DNA of 7,346 nucleotides. Source: Candidatus Zipacnadia bacterium (GTDB lineage: Bacteria; Armatimonadota; Zipacnadia; Zipacnadales; Zipacnadaceae). The DNA lies in NCBI GenBank assembly GCA_029821515.1, contig JALGTD010000132.1, positions 1-7,346 on the forward strand, read 5' to 3'. Numbering within the stretch: the first letter of the stretch is position 1; each line of letters starts with the position of its first letter. The position numbers and the translations under genes are program-made. The notes beneath the pieces were generated by a model. The model worked only from the letters and a program-made list of their open reading frames with translations. It made no database searches and was not told the origin of the DNA. Positions 6,307 through 7,346 of the stretch are shown here, piece by piece.

Positions 6307-7346
6307 ATGGCAAACGGAAAAATAGTGGAAATCCGCGGACCAGTTATAGACGTGCGGTTCCCGCGCGACGAATTACCTGACCTGCTAACCGCTCTGCGTA
6401 TTGTTGATGCTCAGCAGGATATCAATCTAGTCGTCGAGGTCGCCCAGCATTTGGGTGACGACATTGTCCGGTGCGTGGCGATGGACACCACCGATGGCCT
6501 GGTGCGGGGGATGGATGTTGAAGACAGCGGTGGCCCCATTTCTGTCCCCGTGGGCGAAGATGTTCTGGGGCGGATGTTCGATGTGCTGGGCAATCCCATT
6601 GACGGCCAGCCGGCGGTGGATGGCGATCGCTGGCCTATTCATCGTGACCCGCCTGAATTCGATGAGCAGAGCGTCGCCGAAGAGCAGTTCGAGACCGGCA
6701 TCAAGCCGATTGACCTGCTGGCTCCCTTCCCCCAGGGAGGCAAAATCGGTCTGTTCGGGGGAGCCGGCGTGGGCAAGACCGTGCTCATAATGGAGCTTAT
6801 TCGCAACGTCGGCTACGAGCACCGTGGCGTCTCGGTCTTTGCTGGAGTCGGTGAGCGCACTCGTGAGGGTAACGACCTGTGGCTGGAGATGCAGGAGAGT
6901 GGCGTCATTGACCGAACCTGCCTGGTCTTCGGCCAGATGAACGAGCCGCCCGGCGCCCGTCTGCGCGTGGGACTGAGCGCACTGACGATGGCGGAGTGGT
7001 TCCGCGACCAGCGCGGCCAGGATGTGCTCCTGTTCATTGACAATATTTTCCGGTTTGTCCAGGCGGGGCAGGAGGTCTCGGCGCTGCTGGGCCGGATGCC
7101 TTCGGCGGTCGGCTATCAGCCTACTCTGGCCACCGAGATGGGAGCGTTGCAGGAGCGGATTACCTCCACTCACGACGGCTCAATCACTTCTGTACAGGCG
7201 ATCTATGTGCCCGCTGACGACTACACTGATCCGGCTCCGGCAACAACATTCGCCCATCTGGACGCCAGTGTTACGCTCTCTCGCGAGCTGTTCGAGCAGG
7301 CTATCTATCCGGCAGTTGACCCGCTTGACTCTACCTCGCGGCTGCT
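6307..7346 (+). CDS. atpD: ATP synthase subunit beta, N-terminal 346 residues (cut by window end)
   Basis: This is the catalytic subunit of F1. Translation from ATG 6307 stays open to the window edge, giving 346 of an expected ~465-475 residues. The barrel domain starts ANGKIVEIRGPVIDVRF. The P-loop GGAGVGKT is at residues 151-158, with Lys157 binding phosphates. The catalytic Glu183 and Arg184 lie in GVGERTREGNDLW. NEPPGAR, LLFIDNIFRF, EVSALLGRMPSAVGYQPT and VPADDYTDPAPATTFAHLD follow in normal order, ending at DPLDSTSRL. Small variations are Gln255 where Ser or Thr is common (AGQEVSALL) and Tyr in place of the common Leu in DDYTDP, the latter known from several phyla. The C-terminal helical domain with the DELSEED region lies outside. 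AAGGGA (6289-6294) is a possible ribosome binding site, rather far (12 nt) from the ATG. The gap from atpG is 39 nt. Confidence 0.97.
   Translation, partial: MANGKIVEIRGPVIDVRFPRDELPDLLTALRIVDAQQDINLVVEVAQHLGDDIVRCVAMDTTDGLVRGMDVEDSGGPISVPVGEDVLGRMFDVLGNPIDGQPAVDGDRWPIHRDPPEFDEQSVAEEQFETGIKPIDLLAPFPQGGKIGLFGGAGVGKTVLIMELIRNVGYEHRGVSVFAGVGERTREGNDLWLEMQESGVIDRTCLVFGQMNEPPGARLRVGLSALTMAEWFRDQRGQDVLLFIDNIFRFVQAGQEVSALLGRMPSAVGYQPTLATEMGALQERITSTHDGSITSVQAIYVPADDYTDPAPATTFAHLDASVTLSRELFEQAIYPAVDPLDSTSRL

Noticed and set aside
1055..7346. Possible N-type (Na+) ATPase operon
   Set aside because: N-ATPase operons begin with the beta and epsilon genes and carry atpQ and atpR without a delta gene. 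Here the order is Z-I-B-E-F-H-A-G-D with a clear delta gene, the ordinary F-type layout.

Overview
The window is the front part of a bacterial F1Fo ATP synthase operon. All genes lie on the + strand and are tightly packed, and no stretch of more than 300 bases lacks a gene. The order is the 3' part of a major facilitator superfamily (MFS) transporter gene, a 99-bp gap with a good candidate promoter, then atpZ - atpI - atpB (a) - atpE (c, broken) - atpF (b) - atpH (delta) - atpA (alpha) - atpG (gamma) - atpD (beta, cut by the window end). This is the classical bacterial F-type order. It is not the N-ATPase order, in which the beta and epsilon genes come first. An atpC (epsilon) gene would be expected just beyond the right edge.

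Bases 1-955 encode a multi-spanning MFS protein whose N-terminus lies outside the window. Bases 956-1054 hold a TTGACA / 17-nt / TACCTT promoter candidate and a purine-rich ribosome binding site in front of atpZ. Bases 1055-1676 encode two small membrane proteins that head many atp operons. Bases 1703-3243 encode the membrane sector and stator stalk (a, c remnant, b). Bases 3240-7346 encode delta, alpha, gamma and most of beta. The catalytic and coupling residues are present in every subunit visible in full: Arg172, Glu181 and Gln231 in a, the ion-binding Glu in the c remnant, P-loops in alpha and beta, the arginine finger in alpha, and the catalytic Glu in beta.

The one real anomaly is atpE. 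Only its C-terminal half is present: the polar loop with ARQP and the second transmembrane helix with the carboxylate. The first, glycine-rich helix is absent in every frame. The 46 nt between the atpB stop and the GTG at 2508 are too short to encode it, and they carry a perfect 6-bp inverted repeat. As written, this gene cannot make a normal hairpin-shaped c subunit. The cause may be an assembly collapse, a real deletion, or a second c gene elsewhere.

The organism is a bacterium of moderately high GC that uses TAA, TAG and TGA as stops and GTG and TTG starts as well as ATG. It prefers Arg over Lys strongly in several subunits. The phylum cannot be fixed from this sequence alone. Apart from atpE the region looks like ordinary core-metabolism DNA, and I see no mobile element, CRISPR array, RNA gene or unknown system in it.
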